Shown piece after piece: positions 26,596-35,075 of a stretch of 64,000 nucleotides of DNA. The notes below the pieces were generated by a model, which was not told the origin of the DNA, did no database searches, and was given only the letters and a program-made list of their open reading frames with translations. Both the position numbers and the translations under genes were made by a program. Position 1 is the first letter of the stretch; each line of letters opens with the position of its first letter. This DNA is from Pseudomonas sp. TNT3 (GTDB lineage: Bacteria > Pseudomonadota > Gammaproteobacteria > Pseudomonadales > Pseudomonadaceae): assembly GCF_010095445.2 (NCBI RefSeq), contig NZ_WFGV02000001.1:124001-188000 (forward strand). Reading direction: 5' to 3'.

Positions 26596-26994
26596 ATGAA
26601 GAGTTGGACATTGCTATTACTTAGGGTTTCACTTGGCTGGCTATTGGTCATTTGGGGGGCGGATAAGGTTTTTAATGTAGCGCACAGCATGGCCGTGGCT
26701 AACAAATATTACTTGGGCTTAGGAACTGAAAGTATCCTGCAATTTGGTGGAGTAGTTCAAATACTCATTGGATTGCTGATCATTGTTGGCTTCGCTCGCC
26801 GTTGGGTATACCCCATACAAGTGCTGTTCAACGGAGCATCCCTTCTGGCCGTGATGAAATCAGTCATAGATCCATGGGGTTGGATTTTTGAGGGATCCAA
26901 TGCGTTGTTCTACCCATCACTTATCATCTTTGCAGGAAGCTTGCTGTTGATCGCGTTTCGAGACGAGGATCGGCTGGTCTTGGATAAGTGCTAA
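26596..26994 (+). CDS. DoxX-like membrane protein
   Basis: The 132-residue protein has four predicted membrane helices and the DoxX start LLLLRVSLGWLLVIWGADKVFN. It follows the TIGR03169 gene by 58 bases and ends just before a strong hairpin (27030-27063), making it the last gene of the ArsS operon. It is different in sequence from the bufferin-operon DoxX at 19125. A membrane redox role is inferred from the family. Confidence 0.78.
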   Translation: MKSWTLLLLRVSLGWLLVIWGADKVFNVAHSMAVANKYYLGLGTESILQFGGVVQILIGLLIIVGFARRWVYPIQVLFNGASLLAVMKSVIDPWGWIFEGSNALFYPSLIIFAGSLLLIAFRDEDRLVLDKC

Positions 26995-27029
26995 TAACCT
27001 TCCCATAGCCTAGCAATTCACTGAAAAAA

Positions 27030-27063
27030 ACTGGGTCAAAAATCTATATATTGGCGACCCAGT
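27030..27063. terminator. Hairpin at the end of the ArsS operon
   Basis: ACTGGGTC (27030-27037) pairs with GACCCAGT (27056-27063) across an 18-base loop. It starts 35 bases past the DoxX stop and is preceded by a run of A on the plus strand. A role as terminator is likely, perhaps bidirectional. Confidence 0.5.
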
Positions 27064-27131
27064 AATGCACATCTGACACCTGACGATGATTTTATTCCGT
27101 CAAAGTTAAAAGTTCAAATTTCGCCGGAGAC

Positions 27132-27869
27132 GTGGATATTGCGCTTCTATTGATCAGGTTTTTTGTAATAAATACAAATCCATACGCTATTCGTGATCGG
27201 ATCTGCCGCTCAAGTTTTGTGCTTCAAGTGATGTTGTGCTTGATGGCCGTCGCAGCAAATTCAATTTTTTGCCGTCAAGCTTTGGTGGATGGACAATTTC
27301 CCCCTGAGTCATTTACTGTAATCCGAATGCTAAGCGGCGGTCTCTTTGTGCTGCTATTGATCAGATTACGCAATCCTAGGGTAACTGTCGGGGGAAGCTG
27401 GAAGGGAGGCTTCTCACTCTTTACATACGCTTATCTTTTCTCCATTGGCTATGTCCAATTGGGCGCAGGTATGGGAACATTGATTTTGTTCGGCGCGGTG
27501 CAAATCACGATGTTCATTGTCTCCTGGATGAAAGGTGAACGTTTTCGTAAGATAGTGCTAATTGGCATGGTGACGGCATCTTGCGGCGTACTTTTCTTGC
27601 TGCTGCCAAGCACCAGTTTTCCGCCCCTCGGTAGCGCAGTGCTAATGACAATCTCCGGTGTGGCGTGCGGCGTCTATTCACTACTCGGTAAGACCACTGT
27701 GAATCCACTTGCGGAAAACATCGGGAATTTCGCAAGGTGTCTTCCATCTTTGCTATTACTTGCTCCAGTCACTTTTTTGGGAATGGCCTTAACATGGGTT
27801 TGCCAGGAGTAATGTATGCGCTCGCTTCAGGTGTGTTGGCGTCAGGCTGTGGTTATGACTTTCCCCCAT
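27132..27869 (+). pseudogene. EamA/DMT family permease, frameshifted and truncated
   Basis: From GTG 27132 the first frame gives 226 codons with about seven hydrophobic segments (MAVAANSIFCRQAL, SFTVIRMLSGGLFVLLLI, FSIGYVQLGAGMGTLILFGA), typical of drug/metabolite permeases. It stops at 27812, while the conserved continuation GVMYALASGVLASGCGY is in the next frame and breaks off at about 27869. A full EamA protein has about 290 residues, so the last two helices are lost. The gene is probably inactive. It is unrelated in sequence to the intact EamA gene at 49162. Confidence 0.7.
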
Positions 27870-27992
27870 AGGTCACGCATATTCAGCCCAATATCGTCAG
27901 AGTGAAGGCAGCCCCCCCGCAAACAAAAACACAGAAAGAACTAGACATATGGTGTAATATGTCATCCACCTTCTAAAGGTAGACTTTGCACA

Positions 27993-29564
27993 ATGAGATC
28001 AATATTTAGCGCCGCACCTTTTTTTCGTATAAATTTACGCCGCCTGATATTGCTTCTTGCCCTTCTCAGCGCGATGACTTTCCAATCCAATACGTTTTAT
28101 GCTAGCTATGGCGTCCAGCATCAACTGCTAATTGACAACACTCTTGAAAGCAATCGGGTCTACTCCAAAAAATTAGCCGACAGCATCGATGACTTCTTAA
28201 AATCTGCGCAACAGCAACTGGCTTATAGCGCTATAGATCTTGCAAAAAACTTCACAAATCCAACTGCATTGATAATGGAAGCTAATCGCCTGCGTTTGCA
28301 GACGGATAGTTTCAACTCCGTCGTATTTGTTGATATGAATGGAAAGGTATTGGCCACCTCCCCAGAAACCCTTAATATTTTTGGAAAAATCATTGAGTCC
28401 CCAGGAGCTAGAGAGTCCATACAAAAAAGACGTCCGCTGATTAGTTCACCCTATATTTCGGCAGCAGGCAACCTATTAATTTTTATTTCCAACCCTGTTA
28501 TTGACAACAAAGGGCAATATCTTGGCTATATTGGCGGAACCATCTACCTCAAGCAAAAAAACATCCTAAACAATTTACTTGGCGAACACTATTATCGCGA
28601 CGGCTCTTACCTATATGTAGTCGACCACAACAGACATCTGTTATATCACCCAGACCCTGAGAGAGTGGGGAAAAATGTTATTAACAATCTAGCCATCGAT
28701 GCGATAACTCGCGGTGAGAGCGGGCGTATGCGGCTTATAAATAGCACAGGTATAGATATGTTGGCCGGGTACGCCATAGTATCGAGTACGGGCTGGGGAG
28801 TCGTCACACAGAGACCGACTCAAGCCACTCTAGCGCCACTCAATGGGTTAATGATCAACGTTCTACTTAACACGTTACCTTTAACATTTTTAATCCTATT
28901 ATTAATATGGTGGTTCACTAAAAAAATAACATTACCATTACGGGAACTTGCCGACAGTGCTCAGCACATGGATCGACCCACTACCGCAGATCGCATACAG
29001 AAAATTCGCTCTTGGTATTTTGAATCCAATGAAATAAAACGAGCACTGCTGTCCAGTTTTAAGAGAGTTCATTACAAGATAAACAAACTGCTTTTGGATG
29101 TCAAAAGTGATCCATTAACTGGTCTTCATAATCGACGCGGACTAGACATGGCCTTAGACATCATGCAATCAGAAAACGAAAATTTCGCCATAGTGTCTTT
29201 GGATATCGATCACTTCAAATCCGTCAATGACACTTACGGCCATGACGCCGGCGACAAAGTCCTATCCAATCTAGCAGACAAACTAAAAATGCTTTCGCGT
29301 GATGATGACATAGTCTGTCGAGTGGGCGGTGAGGAGTTTTTAATATTGTTACCCAGTCTAAGTTCAAAACCTGCTGAAGAGTTTGCTAAACGCCTCCGAA
29401 AAGAAGTCGAGCTAATGAAATTCGAAATAGTAGGCCACATCACTATCTCTCTAGGTGTTGCATGCTGGAACCGTGACACCGGAGATATCAACGGGGTGCT
29501 GAAAATCGCGGACGAGATGCTTTACAAGGCCAAACACAATGGTAGAAATCGAGTCGAAGTCTAA
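27993..29564 (+). CDS. Membrane diguanylate cyclase with dCache sensor
   Basis: The 523-residue protein has a first membrane helix (residues 17-37), an extracytoplasmic dCache sensor (about 45-285, with SVVFVDMNGKVLATSP and YLGYIGGTIYLK), a second helix (about 290-310) and a GGDEF domain (about 375-523) with DPLTGLHNRRGLD and the active-site loop GGEEF. It should make cyclic-di-GMP in response to a periplasmic ligand. I see no RxxD inhibitory site in the five residues before the loop. The gene is visibly richer in A+T than its neighbours, which suggests transfer from another source. It is monocistronic. Confidence 0.9.
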   Translation: MRSIFSAAPFFRINLRRLILLLALLSAMTFQSNTFYASYGVQHQLLIDNTLESNRVYSKKLADSIDDFLKSAQQQLAYSAIDLAKNFTNPTALIMEANRLRLQTDSFNSVVFVDMNGKVLATSPETLNIFGKIIESPGARESIQKRRPLISSPYISAAGNLLIFISNPVIDNKGQYLGYIGGTIYLKQKNILNNLLGEHYYRDGSYLYVVDHNRHLLYHPDPERVGKNVINNLAIDAITRGESGRMRLINSTGIDMLAGYAIVSSTGWGVVTQRPTQATLAPLNGLMINVLLNTLPLTFLILLLIWWFTKKITLPLRELADSAQHMDRPTTADRIQKIRSWYFESNEIKRALLSSFKRVHYKINKLLLDVKSDPLTGLHNRRGLDMALDIMQSENENFAIVSLDIDHFKSVNDTYGHDAGDKVLSNLADKLKMLSRDDDIVCRVGGEEFLILLPSLSSKPAEEFAKRLRKEVELMKFEIVGHITISLGVACWNRDTGDINGVLKIADEMLYKAKHNGRNRVEV

Positions 29565-29840
29565 AAGATATCTAACGAACATCTCCAACAACACAAGACG
29601 CACATCTCCATCAAGATATATGTTATCGACATTTGCCTCGTCAGGCACGAATGATTTAGAAAGGGAAAACTAAACACTTCACATCCAGTTCCGCGCAGGA
29701 AGCACTCAATTTTATGGGCAGCAATAAAGCGCCCCTAGGCTGGAAGCAATTATACGACCTAAGCCGCCACCCGAAGCAAACCCTTTGACTAAGAGTTATT
29801 GCGCTAATAATAATTTCTATATACAGACCCCTTCAGCGGT

Positions 29841-30036
29841 CAGCGGCGCAATGGGCCTTCGGCGTGCGAGTATTCGACACCGCCCGGCATGCATATCATT
29901 GTTGGATCCTGAAGTAGGGTCAGCATGAGCAGAGCGTATGGGCATGGTCAATCGCAGCTTGACGCCTACCTCTGGTTCTAAGTGGGCAATTGATCACCAG
30001 CGAAACCATTTATGCAAATACGACGAATCTGCTCAA
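29841..30036 (+). pseudogene. Internally deleted copy of a TetR-EamA gene pair
   Basis: The plus strand from 29841 matches the end of the TetR gene at 50136: the translation GVRVFDTARHAYHCWILK corresponds to DVRVFDTARHVAHCWIRK. At 29935-29940 comes the same GAGCAGAGCGTATG start of the downstream EamA gene, but sequence then jumps directly to the EamA 3' region (GGCATGGTCAATC, then GCAATTGATCACCAGCGAAA, compare the complement of 49330-49400). Nearly all of the EamA gene is deleted. It is a dead paralogue or allele of the pair at 49162-50708. Confidence 0.75.
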
Positions 30037-30135
30037 AACTGGACTCTAGCTCTCTAATATAACGGCGCTTACCCAGGAGCCTGAAGAAACATGATGGGAC
30101 GGGCCGCACGCCATTACAGCATGCGGTGCATCTGT

Positions 30136-30834
30136 TTATCGGACGGTGCTCGCATCCTGATTGAACAGCAGCTTTCGGGTTTTCTCGTCGACTACCGGTG
30201 CGGTGTTGATTTGCTCTGCAAGAGCATAAGCCCGCTTCGTGGCTGGTCGATCACCTACTCGCTCAAACCAGCGAGCCAAATGAGGGAAGTCGGCAAGCTC
30301 TTGCTGCTGCCGGACGTGGGGCACAATCCACGGGTAACAGGCCATGTCGGCAATACTGTAATCACCCGCAATGTAGCCGCGACCATCAGCCAAGTGCTTG
30401 TTCAACACGCCATACAGCCGAGCCGTCTCATTAATGTAGCGCTCCTGCGCATAAGGGATTGGCTCCGGAGCGTATTGTACGAAGTGATGGTTCTGCCCCG
30501 CCATCGGCCCCAACCCACCCATTTGCCAGAACAACCACTGCAGGGTTTCGTTGCGCCCTCGTAGATCACCAGGAATGAACTGATGAGTTTTATCTGCCAG
30601 GTACAACAAAATGGCGCCCGACTCGAAGACTGACAACGGCTGACCACCGTCCAGTGGCTCATGATCGACAATGGCTGGAATACGATTATTGGGAGCAATT
30701 TTTAAAAATGAAGGCGTGAATTGCTCCCCTTTCCCAATGTTCACCGGCACGATCCGATAAGGCAGGCCCGACTCTTCAAGGAATATGGAAATTTTGTGCC
30801 CGTTAGGGGTAGTCCAGTAATGCAGGTCGATCAT
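30136..30834 (-). CDS. Glutathione S-transferase, YfcG/YghU-like
   Basis: The 232-residue protein has the thioredoxin-like GST N-domain (IDLHYWTTPNGHKISIFLEESG, IPAIVDHEP, VFESGAILLYLADKT) and a helical C-domain with GDYSIADMACYPWI. The Thr/Asn pair in TTPNGHK is the glutathione-contact site of the YfcG/YghU disulfide-bond oxidoreductases. It lies 12 bases downstream of a second GST gene and belongs to a TetR-led operon. Likely role: glutathione-dependent reduction or conjugation of electrophiles. Confidence 0.9.
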   Translation of the reverse strand: MIDLHYWTTPNGHKISIFLEESGLPYRIVPVNIGKGEQFTPSFLKIAPNNRIPAIVDHEPLDGGQPLSVFESGAILLYLADKTHQFIPGDLRGRNETLQWLFWQMGGLGPMAGQNHHFVQYAPEPIPYAQERYINETARLYGVLNKHLADGRGYIAGDYSIADMACYPWIVPHVRQQQELADFPHLARWFERVGDRPATKRAYALAEQINTAPVVDEKTRKLLFNQDASTVR

Positions 30835-30846
30835 GATCTTGCACCT

Positions 30847-31524
30847 CTACTGAATAATCTGAGGGAACATCGCTTTACGGGCGTCAGCATCCATTTCGGT
30901 CTTGTAACTGTGTTGGGTCTTCAGTGCTTCAGCTCGCTGGGCTGCCGGTCGCGCATTGATTTCATCAAGGAGCCGTTTGACGTTTGGAAGTTTCCCCCAA
31001 GCTTCGTCACCCAGGATGAAAGGTATTGCTCGCGCCCAGCCCCACACCGCCATATCCACCAGCGTGTACTCATTTCCTAACATGTGAGGCATGTTTGCCA
31101 GGCGGTCGTTGATGATCGTCCAGTGACGCCAGGCTTCAAAGGTGTAACGGGTAACGGCGTAATCTTTGGGGTCGGGAGCGAAGTGTTTGAAATGCACTGC
31201 CTGACCAGAGTACGGGCCGATGCCAGTCGCGACGAGCATGAGCCAGGAATACATTTCTCCACGGGCTTTCAGATTGTCAGCGGGTAGGAATTTTCCGCTC
31301 TTTTCCGCCAGGTAAAGCAGTATGGCGTTGCTGTCGAACACTACGGTGTCGCCGTCAACCAAAGCCGGTGTCTTGGCGTTTGGGTTGATCTTGAGAAACG
31401 CCGGATCGTGCTGCTCTCCCTTGCGGGTATCGACAGGGATGAGTTCGTACGCAAGACCTGCTTCCTCGAGGAAAAGCGCAACTTTTGCGGGGTTGGGTGA
31501 CGGGTGATAGTAGAACTTGATCAT
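30847..31524 (-). CDS. Glutathione S-transferase
   Basis: The 225-residue protein begins MIKFYYHPSPNPAKVALFLEE, a GST N-domain, with TPALVDGDTVVFDSNAILLYLAEKSG as the cis-proline and Ser-containing glutathione site, and a C-domain including MLGNEYTLVDMAVWGWARAIPF. It resembles the YfcG/beta-like GSTs. It is 21 bases from the TetR gene upstream and 12 from the second GST downstream, so all three are one transcript. Function is probably detoxification of electrophiles sensed by the TetR protein. Confidence 0.9.
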   Translation of the reverse strand: MIKFYYHPSPNPAKVALFLEEAGLAYELIPVDTRKGEQHDPAFLKINPNAKTPALVDGDTVVFDSNAILLYLAEKSGKFLPADNLKARGEMYSWLMLVATGIGPYSGQAVHFKHFAPDPKDYAVTRYTFEAWRHWTIINDRLANMPHMLGNEYTLVDMAVWGWARAIPFILGDEAWGKLPNVKRLLDEINARPAAQRAEALKTQHSYKTEMDADARKAMFPQIIQ

Positions 31525-31545
31525 GTTGACTCCGTGTAGTGGCGG

Positions 31546-32157
31546 TCAGTGAATGTCGCAAAGTGCCAGGGGCGGAAGCCCAAGACTTTTGAGTGCAATA
31601 CCAATAGCGTCTGTGACACACGCAGGATCAGGATTAATTCGCGCCAACACTCGAACGCCTAGCAATACGCTAAGGAGGTGATTGGCGCCCGCCGTTGCAT
31701 CGACTTCCCCAGCAACGTCGCGTTGCGTGGTGAAGGCAACCAGCCGGCCTTCAAAAAAACTTCGAATTGTCTGGAGCTCATCTACCACTGCCTGACGCAA
31801 GTCTGCGTCATCTGCTCTCGCCTCGATGGCCGAATTCACCAGCAGGCATCCGCGATGAAGGGGATCGTTCAGCGTCCGATCTACCAGTTCTGCAAAAAAC
31901 CTGGTGATGGCCATTCCAGAATGAGGCAAGCCTTCAAGACGCTGAATTCGCTCACGCACGCTGCATTTCAGATAGTGATCAAGGGAACGACGATAAAGAC
32001 TGCGTTTATCGCCAAAGGCGTTGTACAGGCTTGGCTGGTTTAGGCCTGTGGCCTTGACGAGATCGCGGGTAGAAGTCCCCTCATATCCATGCGTCCAGAA
32101 TGCCTCGACTGCGGCGGTTAGAACCATTGATTCATCGAATGTACGAGGGCGGGCCAT
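31546..32157 (-). CDS. TetR family regulator of the GST operon
   Basis: The 203-residue protein starts at ATG 32157 (MARPRTFDESMVLTAAVEAFW), the common start of this TetR branch; the open frame extends upstream but crosses the operator. Its helix-turn-helix is TSTRDLVKATGLNQPSLYNAFGDK, and a C-terminal domain contains GCLLVNSAIEARADD as in TetR_C-type regulators. It heads the TetR-GST-GST operon. A dyad at 32201-32224 lies 44 bases upstream and is the natural binding site for autorepression. Confidence 0.88.
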   Translation of the reverse strand: MARPRTFDESMVLTAAVEAFWTHGYEGTSTRDLVKATGLNQPSLYNAFGDKRSLYRRSLDHYLKCSVRERIQRLEGLPHSGMAITRFFAELVDRTLNDPLHRGCLLVNSAIEARADDADLRQAVVDELQTIRSFFEGRLVAFTTQRDVAGEVDATAGANHLLSVLLGVRVLARINPDPACVTDAIGIALKSLGLPPLALCDIH

Positions 32158-32200
32158 TGACTGAATACGCTCTGCGGGTTTGTTACCGACCATAACACAT

Positions 32201-32224
32201 GTTTTGTATCGATCGACACAAAAC
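32201..32224. promoter_or_regulatory. Probable operator of the TetR-GST operon
   Basis: GTTTTGT (32201-32207) and ACAAAAC (32218-32224) are perfect inverted arms around a 10-base centre containing the palindrome TCGATCGA. The dyad is upstream of the TetR start. Assignment to this regulator is inferred from position. Confidence 0.6.
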
Positions 32225-32364
32225 GAATTTTCGATTCGGTATTGTTCAGGTTTGCGCTGTAACCAATGGGTTGAGCCCAACCCCGCAAGCTTCAGGGCTT
32301 CCGTTGCGAGGCTACTGGTTGACGGATGAGGGTCTCAATTCAGTAACTCAAGGAAAACTCACTC

Positions 32365-32549
32365 TGAATCGCCCCGGGTTTCGCAGACACCTCTTTGCCT
32401 TAACCTGTGGCCAATAAGGAGGTGCCATGAGTACCCTCGTTACCCCGAAGAATTCAAAATCCAAGCGGTCAATCAAGTGACCGAAAAGAAGCTGCCTGTC
32501 GCTGATATGGCGGCGCGGCTTCGTGTGTCGACGCATAGCCTCTTTGCTT
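32365..32549 (+). mobile_element. IS3-family left end with OrfA fragment
   Basis: The end TGAATCGCCCCGGGTTTCG at 32365 is followed, 60 bases on, by ATGAGTACC and the frame RYPEEFKIQAVNQVTEKK then LPVADMAARLRVSTHSLF, the helix-turn-helix start of an IS3-family OrfA. The first codons are out of frame with the rest, and the sequence is cut after about 45 residues. The same end appears alone at 6944-6975. Confidence 0.75.
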
Positions 32550-32587
32550 TCAAACCCTTGCGAAGGGGTAATAGATTACTTATTGAA

Positions 32588-32607
32588 CATTTCGTAAAAA
32601 AGCGTAA
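32588..32607 (+). promoter_or_regulatory. Shared operator candidate, copy 1 (arsR-like gene)
   Basis: CATTTCGT-N6-GCGTAA lies 11 bases upstream of the ArsR-like start. The same motif with the same spacing is at 32929-32948 before the oxidoreductase gene. Two copies in front of a regulator and its neighbour suggest a common repressor site. Confidence 0.55.
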
Positions 32608-32618
32608 CATCCCCAACC

Positions 32619-32915
32619 ATGATACTCGAACAGCTTAAAGCCTTGGGCAATGACACTCGCATGCAAATGATGGAGTGGCTCAAAGACCCACTCAGTAATT
32701 TCCCACCTCAGGATCACGGCGATCCTGCGACAGGAGTGTGCGTAACCCATTTGCAGCACAAGGCCGGGCTTTCACCTTCTACCACGTCTGCACATTTAGC
32801 TATCTTGCAACGTGCAGGCTTCGTGCTAACCACCCGCATCGGAAAGTGGACTTACTACCGGCGAAATGAGCAGGCGATTGATGACTTTGCGGCTAGGCTG
32901 GTCATCGAATTGTAA
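32619..32915 (+). CDS. ArsR/SmtB family transcriptional regulator
   Basis: The 98-residue protein has a winged helix-turn-helix (CVTHLQHKAGLSPSTTSAHLAILQRAGFVLTTR, wing GKWTYYRRNEQAI). It lacks the CxC metal site of arsenic ArsR; single Cys 42 lies in the loop before the HTH. It therefore probably senses something other than arsenite, perhaps a reactive electrophile or redox change. It precedes a medium-chain dehydrogenase gene by 56 bases, and both have the CATTTCGT-N6-GCGTAA motif upstream, so it likely controls itself and that gene. Confidence 0.85.
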   Translation: MILEQLKALGNDTRMQMMEWLKDPLSNFPPQDHGDPATGVCVTHLQHKAGLSPSTTSAHLAILQRAGFVLTTRIGKWTYYRRNEQAIDDFAARLVIEL

Positions 32916-32928
32916 TTTTTTAAATTTT

Positions 32929-32948
32929 CATTTCGTTATTTCGCGTAA
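32929..32948 (+). promoter_or_regulatory. Shared operator candidate, copy 2 (oxidoreductase gene)
   Basis: CATTTCGT-N6-GCGTAA, identical outside the spacer to the copy at 32588-32607, placed 23 bases before the dehydrogenase start. Likely target of the ArsR-type protein upstream. Confidence 0.55.
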
Positions 32949-32971
32949 TTAGAAAACATAAGGAACCCCCT

Positions 32972-33982
32972 ATGAGCAGCAAAACTATCTTCGTCGAACC
33001 CGGTGGCGGCTATGAAAATGTTGTGGTTGGCAGCAGCGAAGTCCGAGCCGCAGCGTGTGGTGAAATCACCGTACGCCTTCACGCCAACTCGCTTAATTAC
33101 CACGACTTCGCGGTGGTCAGCGGCATGTGGGGCCCTAGCGAAAAACGAATCCCCATGGCCGATGGTGCGGGTGAAGTCATTGCTATCGGCCCAGATGTCA
33201 CTGAATTCAAGGTGGGTGATTCGGTCGTCAGCACCTTCTTCCCAGAGTGGATCAACGGTGCGCCCCTGGTTGAAGGCTTTGTCAGCGTGCCAGGTGATGG
33301 CATTGACGGCTACGCTCGTGAGCAAGTGACGGCCAAAGCCACATCGTTCACCCTCGCGCCTATTGGCTACAGCCATGCTGAAGCGTCAACGCTTACCACC
33401 GCCGGCGTTACTGCATGGCGCGCCCTGATGGCTGATGACTCCCTCAAGCCGGGCGACACCGTGTTAGTTCAAGGCACTGGTGGCGTTTCAATTTTCGCCC
33501 TGCAGTTCGCTAAAATGGCCGGTGCTACCGTCATTGGCACCTCTTCAAGCGACGAAAAACTTGAACGTCTGAAAGCGCTAGGTGCTGATCATGTAATCAA
33601 TTACCGCAAAGACCTTAACTGGGGCGAAACTGCACGCGCTCTAACAGGTGGCCGTGGTGTTGACCACATCATCGAAGTCGGCGGCCCTGCGACGCTAGAG
33701 CAATCGATGATTGCAATTCGGGTTGCTGGTCACATTTCCGTCATCGGGATATTGAGTGGCGTAAGCGGTGCAATGAATTTTGTACCGGCACTGATCAAGC
33801 AAGTGCGTCTGCAGGGTGTATTGGTGGGTAGCCGCAGCCAGCAGCAAGACATGATCCGAGCCATCAATACTAATGGCATGCGCCCGATTATTGATCGTCA
33901 TTTCCCTTTGAGCGAGATTGTCGAAGCGTTCAAGTATCAGGAAACCAACCAGCATTTCGGAAAAATTTGCCTGGATATCTAA
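32972..33982 (+). CDS. Zinc-independent medium-chain alcohol dehydrogenase / quinone oxidoreductase
   Basis: The 336-residue MDR protein has a GroES-like N-domain and a nucleotide-binding domain with VLVQGTGGVSIFALQFAKMAG and VIGTSSSDEKLERLKALGADHVINY. Catalytic zinc ligands are not evident (NYHDFAVVSGMWG at the usual position has no Cys), so a quinone- or enone-reductase reaction with NAD(P)H fits better than alcohol oxidation. AAGGAA lies ahead of ATG. It is likely induced together with the ArsR-like gene just upstream. IS66 debris begins seven bases after the stop. Confidence 0.87.
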   Translation: MSSKTIFVEPGGGYENVVVGSSEVRAAACGEITVRLHANSLNYHDFAVVSGMWGPSEKRIPMADGAGEVIAIGPDVTEFKVGDSVVSTFFPEWINGAPLVEGFVSVPGDGIDGYAREQVTAKATSFTLAPIGYSHAEASTLTTAGVTAWRALMADDSLKPGDTVLVQGTGGVSIFALQFAKMAGATVIGTSSSDEKLERLKALGADHVINYRKDLNWGETARALTGGRGVDHIIEVGGPATLEQSMIAIRVAGHISVIGILSGVSGAMNFVPALIKQVRLQGVLVGSRSQQQDMIRAINTNGMRPIIDRHFPLSEIVEAFKYQETNQHFGKICLDI

Positions 33983-33988
33983 ACACGC

Positions 33989-34130
33989 ATGAATGGGCAT
34001 GATCCGTATGCCTATTTCATAGATGTGCTGACACGGCTGCCGACGCTGCGGCCTACTGAAATCGATCAATTGCTGCCACACAACTGGCACTAGGTTTGGT
34101 TGCGCGGGGCGTGAACCCGGAGGCATGCGC
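33989..34130 (+). mobile_element. IS66 TnpC tail and right end
   Basis: The short frame 33989-34093 reads MNGHDPYAYFIDVLTRLP then TLRPTEIDQLLPHNWH, the carboxyl end of IS66 TnpC. The non-coding end follows to about 34130 (GCGCGGGGCGTGAACCCGGAG), matching the tails at 5065-5100 and 7420-7455. The rest of the element is gone. Confidence 0.78.
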
Positions 34131-34139
34131 GCCGCGTAG

Positions 34140-34720
34140 CATTACATCTACTGCTCGTTTGTTCGATATACGAAGTTAACCATAATCTTTTGAAGTAGCT
34201 CTTCGACCAGTCGGGGGATGCCACAGCGGATAACCGAAGCCGTTCAACATCAGAAGTCCGACGTCTGAGACTATGGTCGGAGTAACCTGAGCGGTTGATT
34301 TCAAACACCCTGCATAGCCATTCAACCGGCTCACGGACGCTCAGCTGATTGATCAGCGCGTACGCTCGTGATCTTCCGACATCAAGAGCGCGGCATCCTT
34401 TTTAATATCGACCTCTCCCGTTCAACGCGGGCGATTCGGGCGCTCAGCTGCTGGATCTTTTGTCGTTCCGGTGTCAGCGCTTTGCTCTATGGGGTAACGC
34501 CTTCGCGCTCCTGCTGAACATGATCCACCCAGCGACGCAGCGTCGACTAGCCGATACCAAGTGAGCGACTCGCTTCGAAGTAGCTGTAGTTTTGCATGAG
34601 CACGAGGTCGGCAACCTTGCTTTTGAATTCGGCGGAAAAGGTACGGCGTTGTTTGGTCATCTGACACCTCGATCTGGCGAGCACTCTCGCCTAAATGGGC
34701 GTTCGGCTTCATTAGACAAC
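34140..34720 (-). mobile_element. IS3-family orfA-orfB remnant
   Basis: On the minus strand from ATG 34660 the frame reads MTKQRRTFSAEFKSKVADLV and then MQNYSYFEASRSLGIG, a stop, STLRRWVDHVQQEREG, and SKALTPERQKIQQLSARIARV: an IS3 OrfA with two nonsense codons. Further on come OrfB start pieces REPVEWLCRVFEINRSGYSDH and RRRTSDVERLRL, after which homology ends near 34140. Several stops and truncation make it inactive. Confidence 0.8.
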
Positions 34721-34721
34721 T

Positions 34722-34952
34722 TCACTGCACCGTTAGCTCTCGTCTTGCCCACGCTGTGAAAAGCGACCTCAAGGCTGTTGACACCGAGAGCTGAAACAAT
34801 CTGATAGGTCTGATGGAGCAATGATCTAGGACGACGATTATCGCGACTGGCTGGTTTGCCAGAACAGGATGCTCAGCAGCGAACAAAACAGATGAAAGAC
34901 AGACGGTGATATGGTTTTCTTCGTTATCGGCAGGAGTAACGATACCGATCAT
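34722..34952 (-). pseudogene. Glycosyltransferase family 2, N-terminal fragment
   Basis: The frame starts MIGIVTPADNEENHITVCLSS and continues with HPVLANQPVAIIVVLDHC, the nucleotide-binding beginning of a GT2 enzyme (compare IVIPAHNEE and VVVLDxC). After about 45 residues homology is lost, at the edge of the IS3 remnant. It is a 5' stump of an otherwise missing gene. Confidence 0.6.
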
Positions 34953-35075
34953 AGATGTTAACTCCAGATAGCATAGTTACGTCCAAAGACCTCCCTATTC
35001 GACCCGTCTTTGCCCATTAGGTTAAAAGTCGGAGCGGCGGCTTAATGTTGTGTAGTACCAGGAGTCTTTATAAAG

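Noticed and set aside
32619..32915. Arsenic-sensing ArsR
   Set aside because: It lacks the CxC metal-binding motif found in the true arsR at 804.
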